Source of the DNA: UBA6120 sp035361955
GTDB taxonomy: Bacteria > Bacillota_I > Bacilli_A > RFN20 > CAG-826
Direction: 5' to 3'
Length of the DNA: 64,000 nucleotides
Assembly: GCA_035361955.1 (NCBI GenBank)
Contig: DAOSDC010000008.1
Span: 1-64,000, forward strand
Shown: piece by piece, positions 55,903 to 64,000 of the stretch
How positions within the stretch are numbered: the stretch's first letter is position 1
How the letters are laid out: each line of letters begins with the position of its first letter
The notes under the pieces: model-generated
Database searches by the model: none
What the model was told of the DNA's origin: nothing
The model's input: the letters and a program-made list of their open reading frames with translations, nothing else
Program-made: the position numbers and the translations under genes

Positions 55903-56794
55903 ATCGCTTGATGAGGCGATAGGGCATTCGTTTTAAATCGGCTTTTTGTGTACATGCTTCATCCAAATACCATCCATCGAAGCGGTAGCCATCTTTTTGA
56001 GGCGCGCTTAAATCGCTAATATCTTCTTGGGCGCGATACCGTTGTTGCTGATAAAATTGGCCATCGATATATAAATGGATTGGATGTTTGAACGATAAGA
56101 ATAGCACAATCATGAATATCGCCACAAAGCTGGCTGGAACGATGACAAGCACCCACGGAAATTCTCCATAAATCGTAACCCAGACGGCGTTAGTCTCGTG
56201 ACGAGTACGTGCGACCACTTCGCCCAGTCCATCATAAATCGGTGTCCGATAAACGACACGATATCCAAATTCACCATTGCGTAATGGGCGATAATTTTGA
56301 CCTGTAGCGCCGGAAATATCGCGCCAATCGCCTGTTTCGGTCAACTTCATTTGCCACTGAAAAGTGACATCGGCGCTCAATGTTTCATATAACTCAAACG
56401 TCAATTCCAACGTTCCGCTTTTAAACCGCTCGCCCATAGTAGATAAAGTAAGTTCCGCTTTGCCTTCATCGTCAAGTAAATAATCCCATCGCGCGAATAA
56501 ATTCGTATTCATGCTGACGAGGTTCATAAAATCAAACGGCTCGTCAAGTTCCGCGTTGGTATACCATCCGTCAAGCCGTACATTGGCGCGCGAAACGATG
56601 GCGGGCGATGTGATGGTCGCCGGATCATCTAAATAGGTAGGTTCAATTATCTGATTGTCGTTTAATATCGTATAGGTTACGGTTATTGGCGCATCCGCAT
56701 CAACCGCTGTTGTCGGTCGTTGCGAGAAAATCGCACCGAGATATATGGCGCCAAGAAGTGTTAATAAGCTGACTTTTTTTATAGTGTCAGTCAC
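55877..56794 (-). CDS. Membrane protein with InlB-type (Listeria-Bacteroides) repeats
   Basis: A 305-residue protein with an N-terminal hydrophobic segment (8-25). It then has an outside-type region with one B-repeat (about 36-110, with VRLDGWYTNAELDEPFDF and NLFARWDY) and a beta domain, a second membrane helix (about 214-235), and a second repeat at the C-terminus (240-300, with YRFDGWYLDEACTQKADL). The repeats thus lie on both sides of the helix. It starts with GTG and overlaps the DUF4956 gene by 8 bp. Its position in the operon suggests a role with the VTC and DUF4956 proteins; function unknown. Confidence 0.65.
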   Translation of the reverse strand: MTDTIKKVSLLTLLGAIYLGAIFSQRPTTAVDADAPITVTYTILNDNQIIEPTYLDDPATITSPAIVSRANVRLDGWYTNAELDEPFDFMNLVSMNTNLFARWDYLLDDEGKAELTLSTMGERFKSGTLELTFELYETLSADVTFQWQMKLTETGDWRDISGATGQNYRPLRNGEFGYRVVYRTPIYDGLGEVVARTRHETNAVWVTIYGEFPWVLVIVPASFVAIFMIVLFLSFKHPIHLYIDGQFYQQQRYRAQEDISDLSAPQKDGYRFDGWYLDEACTQKADLKRMPYRLIKRYGRYLKDE

Positions 56795-57464
56795 TGTTGA
56801 AGCGCTGAACCGTCATCGAGACGGTCAAATTGCCATTTCTTTCGCGGATACGGTCAAGCAGCACTTTTGGTTGACTGCTTTTTTTCAAAACGATGAAAAA
56901 GGTCAACTCGAACATCGTGCCAAAATCGGTCGTACGTACGCGATTGGTGTTGTAAGATAAACAATGCTCTTTCAATAAATCGTCAAATAAGTTTTCAAAA
57001 TTTAAGCTTTCAGGAACGATGATTTTTAAAACCATGTGGCGGTCACTAGTTTGACCGAACTTGACCATGTACATCGCAAATAAAGTAACCATCATAATAA
57101 GGGTGAACACCACCGAATAGGCGATATAGCCCGAACCGTTGATGACCCCGACGACTACCGTCAAAAGGATGAAGGCGATATCTTCGGTTTCCTTTTGTTG
57201 GGTTCGAAATCTTGTCAGGGCGAATAATCCGCCAACGGCGATGCCACCGGCAAGATTAGTTGAAAGCATAATGATCAACATCGAAACGACAGGTGGCACG
57301 ATTACTAGCGTCCACGGGAAATCGTGAGTATACCCGACTTCTCGCTTGATGCGCATGTAAAAAATCGCCAAGGCGATACCTAAGAGCAATGAAGTCACCA
57401 TCGCAATTAGGGCTACCATGATGATATCAGCAACATACAACTGAATCGGGTCAAATATATTCAT
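56787..57464 (-). CDS. DUF4956 membrane protein
   Basis: A 225-residue protein with about four helices in the first 150 residues and a small cytosolic domain after it. The conserved stretch GGLFALTRFRTQQKETEDIAFILLTVVVGV identifies DUF4956, a family often found next to VTC-type polyphosphate polymerase domain genes, as here. The ATG at 57464 has AAGGAG 10 bp upstream and overlaps the VTC gene by 14 bp. Confidence 0.88.
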   Translation of the reverse strand: MNIFDPIQLYVADIIMVALIAMVTSLLLGIALAIFYMRIKREVGYTHDFPWTLVIVPPVVSMLIIMLSTNLAGGIAVGGLFALTRFRTQQKETEDIAFILLTVVVGVINGSGYIAYSVVFTLIMMVTLFAMYMVKFGQTSDRHMVLKIIVPESLNFENLFDDLLKEHCLSYNTNRVRTTDFGTMFELTFFIVLKKSSQPKVLLDRIRERNGNLTVSMTVQRFNSD

Positions 57465-58188
57465 CGGGATCAAACTCCTTTTTCATTCGTGCTTCGAAAT
57501 CTTTGCCGTATTTGGAAAAACTAGTTAAATAGATTTTGTGTTCGCTTAAGGCTTTAGCAAACCATAGTGGCATCGCTTTTCCGACTTTCACTTCCATGAG
57601 CCGATGTCTGTCATCGATAAGACGCCGCCCCTGAGGTCCATGTGTGAAATCGAAGTTGTCGCGCCTCGTTAAGATGTCTTGATCAATCGTCAGTCGAAAT
57701 TGCTTGTTTTCGCGGTCGGTATAAGCTAAACGTCGATATGAGATAAACACCGCTGGCTTCACTTTATTGACATTAAGATAATAACCGATTTCGCGTAGTA
57801 TTTGCACCGCATAATAATCGGTTTTCGTAGGCATGTAACCATCTTTGATTAGCGAGTTGACTTCCGTTTCCGTGCATTTGACACGACGTTTCGTGCCGAT
57901 ACCTTTGAATTTCCTTTTTATCTCGAAGTACACCTCGTCGTTAACGACATCAAAGTGCCCATATTTGCGCATGCGAAGTTTCTCTTTAAACTGCGGACGA
58001 TCAAGTGATTTTCGAATCACGTCATAATCGGCGGTGTCAAAGTATACCGTTCTTACGGTATATGGTTGTCCGTTTAAGCAATACGGATCGATATCCATGT
58101 GCGCTTCAAGCGTCGGCAAAAGGCTTTGCCACTGCTCGAGCGTCAACAGGAACTTCTTTTCATAACGACGAAAGACGTTTGTTTCCAT
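57451..58188 (-). CDS. VTC-domain (polyphosphate polymerase-like) protein
   Basis: A 245-residue soluble protein of the CYTH-like VTC family. The tunnel-forming pattern is visible: FRRYEKKFLLTLEQ at the start, TVRTVYFDTADYDVIRKSLD, KEKLRMRKYG, EVYFEIKRKFKGIGTKRR and the late RLMEVKVGKAMPLW. Conserved Arg, Lys and Glu residues in these strands bind phosphate in yeast Vtc4. Bacterial members next to DUF4956 are not well characterised. It lies 1 bp after the PI-PLC-like gene. Confidence 0.88.
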   Translation of the reverse strand: METNVFRRYEKKFLLTLEQWQSLLPTLEAHMDIDPYCLNGQPYTVRTVYFDTADYDVIRKSLDRPQFKEKLRMRKYGHFDVVNDEVYFEIKRKFKGIGTKRRVKCTETEVNSLIKDGYMPTKTDYYAVQILREIGYYLNVNKVKPAVFISYRRLAYTDRENKQFRLTIDQDILTRRDNFDFTHGPQGRRLIDDRHRLMEVKVGKAMPLWFAKALSEHKIYLTSFSKYGKDFEARMKKEFDPDEYI

Positions 58189-58189
58189 G

Positions 58190-59293
58190 TTACAGTGCGT
58201 TGTTATACGTAATCATCGCATCATTGGCCACCTTATTAAAATCGCCTTTGGTCGAATCGGCATAATCCACCATCAAGATTGGCATTTTTGTCAACCAATC
58301 AAGGAAGTCTTCGTGGGCAATTAGCGCGGCATTGGAATTGTTGGCCATGTCCAGCAACGACCATCCAAACACCGTATCCCATAAATCATCACCTGACAAT
58401 ACGCCTGTTTTTTGAGCTTGGTTAACTCTAAATATATCTTCATAAATCACGGTGTTCGATAGATACTCATATTCGCTTTGAATGCCTTCAATCAATGTAT
58501 CGGTATCAGCGGTGTTGTGCCAAAGGCTACGAATGTTAATCACTTGGGTGTCGCCGTTACCACGGTTGTAATGATATGGAAGCGAAGCTGAGGCCGGCGT
58601 TTTTGCCAAGATGACAAGCCCGGCTTTGGCGCCGGTATCAGTGACAATGTCATAGGTCAAATCACGTGGTTGTAAACTTAATGGATCATAATTGATGAAA
58701 TCGGTGATGGCGACGTTCGATATTTGGTAGGTTTGTAAATAATCGAACAATTCCGAAAAGCCGACGGTATCGCCAAAGTGCACATGTTGAATGTCAAAAA
58801 TGATGAACTCGCCGGGATTATCGCCTAAAAACTTGATGATGTCGGAAAGATAGCGACTAAGTTTATCTGAGATAAGTCCGTGTTTGGTGTACCATTCGTT
58901 CTCATAATAACTAATGCGAACGTCAAAATATCTGACTCCGGCTTTCAATAATGTTTCGGCATTGCTCTTTTGTGCGCGCGACAATCTAACGAAGACGCCA
59001 TCGGCTACTTTACCCAATGTTTGGTTTCGAAGCAACGAGTCTTCGGGCTCAGCCGGATCAATCGGTGAATTGGTCGTGATTTTATCACTGAAGGCATCGT
59101 GGGCTCCTAGCATCGCGATATCAACGATGCGGCTTGATCCGTCAACGACGCCGTCGCGTAGCACATTTGAATAATCGGTTTTACTAGGTGTGAATGTAAA
59201 GCTAAAGCCAGCTTTCCCAAACATAACGACGGGAATAATAATTAGCAACAAAATGATGATTGGTCTAAATATATGACGCCTGATAAACCGCAT
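58190..59293 (-). CDS. PI-PLC X-domain-like membrane-anchored protein
   Basis: A 367-residue protein with an N-terminal membrane anchor (about 8-28) and an outside domain of the phosphatidylinositol-specific phospholipase C/glycerophosphodiesterase fold. The two catalytic histidines are plausible in MLGAHDAFSD and YTKHGLISDKL; VRYFDVRISYYENEWY and FIIFDIQHVHFGD are barrel strands of the family. The ATG at 59293 has GGAG 7 bp upstream. It is the first gene of the VTC/DUF4956 operon. Confidence 0.8.
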   Translation of the reverse strand: MRFIRRHIFRPIIILLLIIIPVVMFGKAGFSFTFTPSKTDYSNVLRDGVVDGSSRIVDIAMLGAHDAFSDKITTNSPIDPAEPEDSLLRNQTLGKVADGVFVRLSRAQKSNAETLLKAGVRYFDVRISYYENEWYTKHGLISDKLSRYLSDIIKFLGDNPGEFIIFDIQHVHFGDTVGFSELFDYLQTYQISNVAITDFINYDPLSLQPRDLTYDIVTDTGAKAGLVILAKTPASASLPYHYNRGNGDTQVINIRSLWHNTADTDTLIEGIQSEYEYLSNTVIYEDIFRVNQAQKTGVLSGDDLWDTVFGWSLLDMANNSNAALIAHEDFLDWLTKMPILMVDYADSTKGDFNKVANDAMITYNNAL

Positions 59294-59378
59294 GGTCAAT
59301 CTCCTTAGTCATTTAATAAATATAATAATATCGCATTAATTGAAAACATATCGTACGCACGTGCAATTTCCAAAAAAT

Positions 59379-59408
59379 TTGATTATTGCTGTCAATTAGC
59401 AATATTAT
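59379..59408 (+). promoter_or_regulatory. Promoter of the ABC exporter operon
   Basis: TTGATT (59379-59384) and TATTAT (59403-59408) are 18 bp apart. The spacer contains the inverted repeat ATTGCT-N7-AGCAAT, a candidate operator. GAGAGG lies shortly before the ATG at 59450. Confidence 0.6.
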
Positions 59409-59449
59409 GTATGGGTGGCGATTTTTCACCGCCTGAGAGGTATTAATTC

Positions 59450-60301
59450 ATGGAATATGCATTCTCGCTCCAAAACGTGAGCTTTCGGTACAACAACAAA
59501 CGGCCGCTTGTGCTTGAAAACATTTCGCTAAACATCAAACCCGGAACCATTTTCGGACTGCTTGGTCCCAGCGGTGCTGGCAAATCGACGACTCAAAAAC
59601 TGATGACCAAACTTTTATCAGATTATCAGGGCGATATATTATATTTCGGCAAAGATTTGAAAAAGTTCAGTAAGTCGTTTTATGAAGACATAGGCGTCGG
59701 TTTTGAAATGCCAGTCCATTTCAATAAATTGACGGCGATGGAAAATCTATCGTTTTTTGCCAATCTATATAAAACCAACATCGATTATGAAGCATTGCTC
59801 GTTCGGGTGGGACTTGGCGAAGCCAAAAACCAACAAGTCGGTCAGTTTTCGAAAGGCATGAAGGCGCGCTTGAATTTCGTCAGAGCACTTCTTAACGACC
59901 CGAAAGTGATCTTCTTGGATGAACCGACCAATGGTCTTGACCCATCCAATGCACGTATCGTCAAAGACATTATTTTGGAACTGAAGCAAGCAGGAAAAAC
60001 GATCTTTATATCCACGCATTTGATGGGTGATGTTGAGGAATTGTGCGACGAAGTGGCATTCATCGCCTCGGGTAAATTATTGACAATCGATAGCCCAAAA
60101 AACCTCAAGATGAAATACGGTAACACTAACGTGCGCATCGACTACCTTACCGATGGCGCGGCCAAACAAGCTGAGTTTCCTTTAGAAGGAATCGCTAGTA
60201 ACGAACAATTTTTCGAGACACTAAAAACAAAGCATATTGTCACGATTCACACTGATGAAGTGAGCATGGAAAAGATCTTCATCGACATCGTCGGTAAATA
60301 A
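59450..60301 (+). CDS. ABC transporter ATP-binding protein
   Basis: A 283-residue ATPase with Walker A GLLGPSGAGKSTTQKLMTK (about 35-53), signature QFSKGMKARLNFVRALL, Walker B VIFLDEPTNGLDP and the switch His in ISTHLMGD. The C-terminal 70 residues are an accessory domain. It starts an operon with two permeases, the layout of ABC-2-type exporters similar to those linked to fluoroquinolone export in mycobacteria. The real substrate is unknown. Confidence 0.9.
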   Translation: MEYAFSLQNVSFRYNNKRPLVLENISLNIKPGTIFGLLGPSGAGKSTTQKLMTKLLSDYQGDILYFGKDLKKFSKSFYEDIGVGFEMPVHFNKLTAMENLSFFANLYKTNIDYEALLVRVGLGEAKNQQVGQFSKGMKARLNFVRALLNDPKVIFLDEPTNGLDPSNARIVKDIILELKQAGKTIFISTHLMGDVEELCDEVAFIASGKLLTIDSPKNLKMKYGNTNVRIDYLTDGAAKQAEFPLEGIASNEQFFETLKTKHIVTIHTDEVSMEKIFIDIVGK

Positions 60302-60305
60302 TACC

Positions 60306-61022
60306 ATGAAAACTTGGTTGACCTTGTTTAAAGGCGAAATCATCCGTTTGTTCAAATACAAAATACTTTGGTTCGGCATCGCACTGTCGCTTATTTGGGT
60401 GCTTATACTGGCCCTATCAAGCGAAAATGACGCTCGCGCCTTGATGCCTTATCTGCTCGTGCTAGATACTGGGATGATGTCGATTATTTTACTGGCGTCC
60501 AGCTTTTATTTCGAAAAGCAAGAAAGTTCCATTAAAACGATGTTCGTAGCTCCCGTTTCCATTACCCAAATTCTAAGTGCAAAGGTTGTCGCCAGTTTAC
60601 TTTCGGGCATCATTTCAATGGCGCTCGTTGGCGTGGCCATGCTGGCGATTCATGGCGTCTTCATAAATTACGCGCTAGCGTTTTTATACGCGATTCTTTC
60701 AACGCTCGCGCATGTGGCGCTTGGATACATCATTGTATTTTATAGTGTTGATTTCATGTCATTTTTAATGAAATACATGGGAATTGCGCTGATATTGATG
60801 GCACCGGTCCTGCTTGTGATGCTTGACATTATTCCCGACAATCTTCGTTTCACCGCCTTCTTATCGCCCAGTTATGCCGCTCAATATTTGATTGGAAGTT
60901 TATTTGTGACTCCCGAGTGGCAATATGTGCTGTTTGGAATAATTAGTCTATTGGTAATTCCCGGACTGCTTTATCCGCTTGTCGTTTATCCAAAATTTAA
61001 AGCTTATGCGGTGCGAGGTTAA
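60306..61022 (+). CDS. ABC-2-type exporter permease, first
   Basis: A 238-residue protein with six membrane helices, starting with the short amphipathic FKGEIIRLFKYKILWFG and including EKQESSIKTMFVAPVSITQILSAK, the loop typical of ABC-2 permeases. It follows the ATPase by 4 bp and pairs with the next permease. Confidence 0.85.
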   Translation: MKTWLTLFKGEIIRLFKYKILWFGIALSLIWVLILALSSENDARALMPYLLVLDTGMMSIILLASSFYFEKQESSIKTMFVAPVSITQILSAKVVASLLSGIISMALVGVAMLAIHGVFINYALAFLYAILSTLAHVALGYIIVFYSVDFMSFLMKYMGIALILMAPVLLVMLDIIPDNLRFTAFLSPSYAAQYLIGSLFVTPEWQYVLFGIISLLVIPGLLYPLVVYPKFKAYAVRG

Positions 61023-61024
61023 CC

Positions 61025-61837
61025 ATGAATAAATATTGGCGTCTACTAGGTTATGAGCTAAAGACAATCATTCGCGATCCGCTGAATTTGTTCATGCTCA
61101 TTTACCCGTTATTTATGCTTTTAATCGTTGGCTTCATCCTGCCGGCGTCACTTACCCGAGGTGGTCTTAATCAAGCCAATCCGGCTTACTCAATCACGAT
61201 GTTAATCACATTCGTGGTCACGATTTCCATCGGTGGATTCGTCGGTGGCGCGCTTTTAGGATTCTCATTATTAGAAAACAAAGACGAAAATACAATCCAT
61301 TCAATTGCCGTAACCCCGATTTCCACGCTGGGATATGTCGTATTTAAAACGGTTTATACTTTTATACTTGCCGTGCTTGGCAACATGTTTTTAATCTTCG
61401 GCATCAAATGGTGGGCGTCAGATTTCTATTCGTTCAGTTATGGTCCGCTCACGTTTGGCTTTGATAATCTCGGTTACGGGCAGATTATCTTCTTCTCGCT
61501 TGTGTCCAGTTTATTGGTCCCCGCCGTGGGAACTCTTATTGCCTCTGTCGCCAAAAACAAAATTGAAGGTTTTGCCTTCATGAAAAGCGGCGGTATCATC
61601 TTTATGATTCCCGCACTTGTTCTTTTGGACGCCTTTAGCGATTGGAAACAATATCTACTCGGCGTTACCCCAAATTTTTGGCCGGTTAAAGCTTTGCTAA
61701 ACGCTGCTTTAAATAACCAAGGCAGTCAGGATTTGCCCTTTTGGGCTTATCTAACGATTGGAGGCGTTTATATGCTCTTATTAGCCGTCTTATCAATCTA
61801 TACATTCAACAAAAAACAAACACATGGAGGTAATTGA
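61025..61837 (+). CDS. ABC-2-type exporter permease, second
   Basis: A 270-residue permease with six helices; GYELKTIIRDPLNLFMLIYP at the start and LLENKDENTIHSIAVTPIS are ABC-2 features. It starts 2 bp after the first permease gene and likely forms a heterodimer with it. Its last codons contain the GGAGGT ribosome site of the small gene that follows. Confidence 0.87.
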   Translation: MNKYWRLLGYELKTIIRDPLNLFMLIYPLFMLLIVGFILPASLTRGGLNQANPAYSITMLITFVVTISIGGFVGGALLGFSLLENKDENTIHSIAVTPISTLGYVVFKTVYTFILAVLGNMFLIFGIKWWASDFYSFSYGPLTFGFDNLGYGQIIFFSLVSSLLVPAVGTLIASVAKNKIEGFAFMKSGGIIFMIPALVLLDAFSDWKQYLLGVTPNFWPVKALLNAALNNQGSQDLPFWAYLTIGGVYMLLLAVLSIYTFNKKQTHGGN

Positions 61838-61838
61838 T

Positions 61839-61994
61839 ATGTTAACGTCATCGTTTGTCATGCCGTGGTGGGGCTGGGTCCTCATCGTCGTTGGGGTTTT
61901 GGCCATCGGAGCCTTGAAACTCGTATTCTTCAATAACATGAAGAAAAAAACCAAAGACAAGAAAGAAACGTTAAGCCACAAAGACGAGGATTGA
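61839..61994 (+). CDS. Small membrane protein (51 residues) of the ABC exporter operon
   Basis: An ATG one base after the second permease stop, with GGAGGT 7 bp upstream, opens a 51-codon frame ending in TGA. The product begins MLTSSFVMPWWGW, has one membrane helix (about 10-30) and ends in a very basic then acidic tail (NNMKKKTKDKKETLSHKDED). The strong ribosome site and coupling support it being real. It may be a small subunit or regulator of the exporter. Confidence 0.75.
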   Translation: MLTSSFVMPWWGWVLIVVGVLAIGALKLVFFNNMKKKTKDKKETLSHKDED

Positions 61995-62009
61995 TAATCT
62001 CATTCTTGC

Positions 62010-62015
62010 TATAAT
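62010..62015 (+). promoter_or_regulatory. -10 box before the peroxiredoxin gene
   Basis: TATAAT lies about 60 bp before the start codon. The -35 region is weak. The leader has an AAACT/AGTTT hairpin and then AGGAGG before the ATG. Confidence 0.5.
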
Positions 62016-62075
62016 TAAGTTAATGAAAAACTGCTTGTCGTAGTTTGTCGTCTTTCATATAGGAGGTATTTATTT

Positions 62076-62759
62076 ATGGAAGAAGTCAAAGTCTCACGCA
62101 TGCCGCTGATTGGCGATCCGGCACCGCATTTCGTCGCCAAAACAACCCAAGGCACGATTACATTCCCGGAAGATTACAAAGGAAAATGGGTCATCCTTTT
62201 CTCGCACCCCGCCGATTTTACGCCGGTGTGCACAACCGAGTTCATGACATTCGCTTCAATGATTGACGAGTTCAAATCGCTGAATACGGAACTAGTCGGA
62301 CTATCGGTCGATTCGCTTTATGCCCACATCGCTTGGCTGAGAAAAATCCAAGACATCAAATGGAAGAAATTCCGCAATATCGAAGTGACGTTCCCGCTTA
62401 TTGAAGACATTCGCATGGATGTGTCGAATTTATACGGGATGATTCAACCCGGACAAAGCAACACGCAAGCCGTGCGCGCCGTGTTCATCATCGACCCCAA
62501 GGGAATCATCCGTCTCATGCTTTACTACCCGCTTTCAACCGGACGCAATTTTGATGAAATCAAACGCTGTGTCCTCGCACTTCAAAAAGCCGACAAAGAT
62601 GGCGTTGCCACTCCAGCCGATTGGCGGCCTGGCGATGACGTGATCGTTCCGACCGCGGGAAGTTGCGGCACAGCCAAGCAGCGCATGGAGTCGAAAGACG
62701 ACGACATGTATTGCCTCGATTGGTTCATGTGCTTCAAACGCGAAAAGAAAGCTAAGTAA
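62076..62759 (+). CDS. Peroxiredoxin (Prx6/archaeal-type AhpC-TSA family)
   Basis: A 227-residue thiol peroxidase that reduces hydrogen peroxide and organic peroxides. The active site is HPADFTPVCTTEF, with the peroxidatic Cys near residue 52. A C-terminal arm of about 60 residues carries three more cysteines (GSCGTAK, MYCLDW, MCFK), one of which may be resolving, as in archaeal Prx of this length. AGGAGG precedes the ATG. In an organism with an oxygen-sensitive [FeFe] hydrogenase, such defence is expected. Confidence 0.93.
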   Translation: MEEVKVSRMPLIGDPAPHFVAKTTQGTITFPEDYKGKWVILFSHPADFTPVCTTEFMTFASMIDEFKSLNTELVGLSVDSLYAHIAWLRKIQDIKWKKFRNIEVTFPLIEDIRMDVSNLYGMIQPGQSNTQAVRAVFIIDPKGIIRLMLYYPLSTGRNFDEIKRCVLALQKADKDGVATPADWRPGDDVIVPTAGSCGTAKQRMESKDDDMYCLDWFMCFKREKKAK

Positions 62760-62763
62760 TATA

Positions 62764-62791
62764 AAAACGCTGCCTTCACAAGCAGCGTTTT
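62764..62791. terminator. Bidirectional terminator between convergent genes
   Basis: AAAACGCTGC and GCAGCGTTTT form a perfect 10-bp stem around an 8-nt loop, with T tracts on both strands. Confidence 0.92.
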
Positions 62792-62801
62792 CTATTTTAA
62801 G

Positions 62802-63800
62802 TTAACCGCGTTCGTACTGCGGGATGACTAGGTCGGGTCGGTACTTCTTGGCCGCTTCAAGTAACAAGAATGGCCGCAATAACAATGGGCGCCCAAAATA
62901 GATTAAATCGGCTTTATTTTGCTCCAACGCCGTTTCGGCATCTTCAACCGTACTGATTAATCCGCCACCGAATGTTAACAGCCCCATGTTTTTGATAGCT
63001 TCCGAAAATGCCAACTGATAACCCGGGAATGCTTTCGGCGCGATGGCAACGATACCCCCGGAACTGACATTGACGCCGTCAATGTATGGTTTGATTAATT
63101 CCAAGACTTTGAGTGTGTCCTCGATATGATGACCATGTTCATCGTATTCTTCGGCAGATAACCGCACCCAAAGCGGCCCGTTCCAGATGGAGCGCACTTC
63201 TTGGAGCACATCAAGTAGAAACTGAGTTCGTTTAACAAGCGAACCACCATATTCGTCAGTGCGTGAATTTGTAAGCGGTGATAAAAACTGATTGATTAAA
63301 TATCCGTGGGCGCCATGAATTTCAATACCATCGTAACCGGCTTTTTTGGCGCGCTCAGCCCCACTTTTAAAAGCGGCGATGACTTCAAGGATGTCATTTT
63401 TGCTCATCATGTGCGGCTTTTCGTATTTGTCGTTGAAAGCTTGATTTGTGCTCGATACAATCGGTGCTCCCGTCGCCCGAGCTTTTCGTCCAGCGTGAGC
63501 TAGTTGGATGGCGATTTTCGATCCCGCTTCGTGAACGTCGTCCACTAATTGTTTCAACCCCTCGATTTGGCTATCATTCCAAATGCCCAAATCAAAATCG
63601 GTAATACGACCGCGTGGTTCGACGCCGGTCGCTTCTTGGATTATCAGTCCAATGCCTCCATACGCCCGTGTCGTGTAATGGACGCGGTGAAACATTTTGA
63701 CATGGCCGGTATTATCGCTAGAATACATGCACATTGGTGCCATAACCGTGCGATTTTTGATGATTAAGTCTTTGATTATGATTGGTTCGAATATTTTCAT
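62802..63800 (-). CDS. Old-yellow-enzyme NAD(P)H:flavin oxidoreductase (YqjM/NamA type)
   Basis: A 332-residue FMN-binding TIM-barrel ene-reductase. IIKNRTVMAPMCMYSS contains the Cys that tunes the flavin in YqjM; IQLAHAGRKA carries the substrate-binding His; EIHGAHGYLINQFLSPLTNSRTDEYGGSL is the family core, and YFGRPLLLRP the phosphate-binding end. It reduces activated C=C bonds with NADPH; natural substrates are unknown. AAGGAG lies just before the ATG, in the 13-bp gap after the gene that runs off the window. Confidence 0.92.
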   Translation of the reverse strand: MKIFEPIIIKDLIIKNRTVMAPMCMYSSDNTGHVKMFHRVHYTTRAYGGIGLIIQEATGVEPRGRITDFDLGIWNDSQIEGLKQLVDDVHEAGSKIAIQLAHAGRKARATGAPIVSSTNQAFNDKYEKPHMMSKNDILEVIAAFKSGAERAKKAGYDGIEIHGAHGYLINQFLSPLTNSRTDEYGGSLVKRTQFLLDVLQEVRSIWNGPLWVRLSAEEYDEHGHHIEDTLKVLELIKPYIDGVNVSSGGIVAIAPKAFPGYQLAFSEAIKNMGLLTFGGGLISTVEDAETALEQNKADLIYFGRPLLLRPFLLLEAAKKYRPDLVIPQYERG

Positions 63801-63813
63801 AATTACTCCTTTG

Positions 63814-64000
63814 TCAGATTAATGTAATGCCGATTAATAATGAGGCCGAACTTGCCGAATAAACTTCGGGGTCGCTGAAGAGGCGGCCACTCAGCTCTCG
63901 GATATAAATAGTAAGTTCCATCGTTTCGTATGTTTGTATGAAAGTTAAATCCTCCAAACTGAAGGGCGGTTCTGGATTTCCAGGCATTTCATTAATGGTA
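63814..64000 (-). CDS. Partial gene, C-terminal 62 codons
   Basis: The minus-strand frame from the window edge is open for 62 codons and ends in TGA at 63814-63816, right before the ribosome site of the oxidoreductase gene. It contains TFIQTYETMELTIYIRELSG and ends LIGITLI. The family cannot be told from this fragment. It is probably co-transcribed with the oxidoreductase. Confidence 0.6.
   Translation of the reverse strand, partial: TINEMPGNPEPPFSLEDLTFIQTYETMELTIYIRELSGRLFSDPEVYSASSASLLIGITLI

Overview
The window looks like a chromosomal segment of a low-to-medium GC Gram-positive-type bacterium (Bacillota or a Mollicutes-related lineage such as Izemoplasmatales/Erysipelotrichia). The evidence is the gene order dnaX-recR-tmk-holB-yaaT-rsmI, a comFA/comFC pair, rpiB-tsaC-prmC-prfA, secA-prfB-yitT-uvrB, YolD next to a Y-family polymerase, lipobox lipoproteins and GGAGG-type ribosome sites. 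UGA is a stop codon: many genes end in TGA, and prfB keeps its UGA-controlled +1 frameshift. A Mycoplasma-type code is therefore excluded. I cannot name the species.

Layout. 0.2-3.1 kb: three-gene proton-translocating transhydrogenase operon (pnt), visibly GC-richer than its right neighbour. 3.2-11.1 kb: an accessory island. Two tRNA-Ala(CGC) genes, one imperfect, bracket a TetR/MMPL pair, a decayed carbohydrate-binding lipoprotein gene and a truncated Tn7-like transposon (tnsA plus the first part of tnsB, with a phased array of probable TnsB sites). Three direct copies of a 212-bp repeat (TGT...ACA ends) mark the island edges; two are nearly identical and enclose about 7.2 kb. 11.3-18.5 kb: galactan-utilisation operon (GH53 galactanase, sugar-binding lipoprotein, two permeases, carbohydrate-binding lipoprotein). 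18.5-23.3 kb: bifurcating-type [FeFe]-hydrogenase operon hydC-hydB-hydA led by an ECF-S-like membrane protein. 23.4-34 kb: CvpA-like protein, DinB/YolD lesion bypass, ECF sigma with putative anti-sigma, glutamine synthetase, M6 protease, M29 aminopeptidase, DUF308 protein, FolD with a ThyX-like protein.

34-51.8 kb is mostly core housekeeping: secG, uvrB, yitT, prfB, secA, comFC, comFA, rpiB, tsaC, prmC and prfA on the minus strand; then dnaX, recR, tmk, holB, yaaT and rsmI on the plus strand. 51.8-59.3 kb is a minus-strand surface/membrane run: PI-PLC-like protein, VTC-domain protein, DUF4956 protein, an InlB-repeat membrane protein, an RluA-family pseudouridine synthase and a large YfhO protein. 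59.4-64 kb: a three-gene ABC exporter with a 51-residue membrane protein, a peroxiredoxin, an old-yellow-enzyme reductase and the tail of one more gene.

How parts fit. The metabolism is fermentative in flavour: polysaccharide (galactan) import and hydrolysis, and NADH/ferredoxin-linked H2 metabolism with transhydrogenase for redox balance. The most unusual part is the island. There the Tn7-like remnant appears to have removed the 5' end of an operon, leaving a 41-codon gene tail and a lipoprotein gene that has since gained a stop codon. The 212-bp repeats sit 15-16 bp from the 3' ends of both tRNA-Ala genes and supply their terminators.
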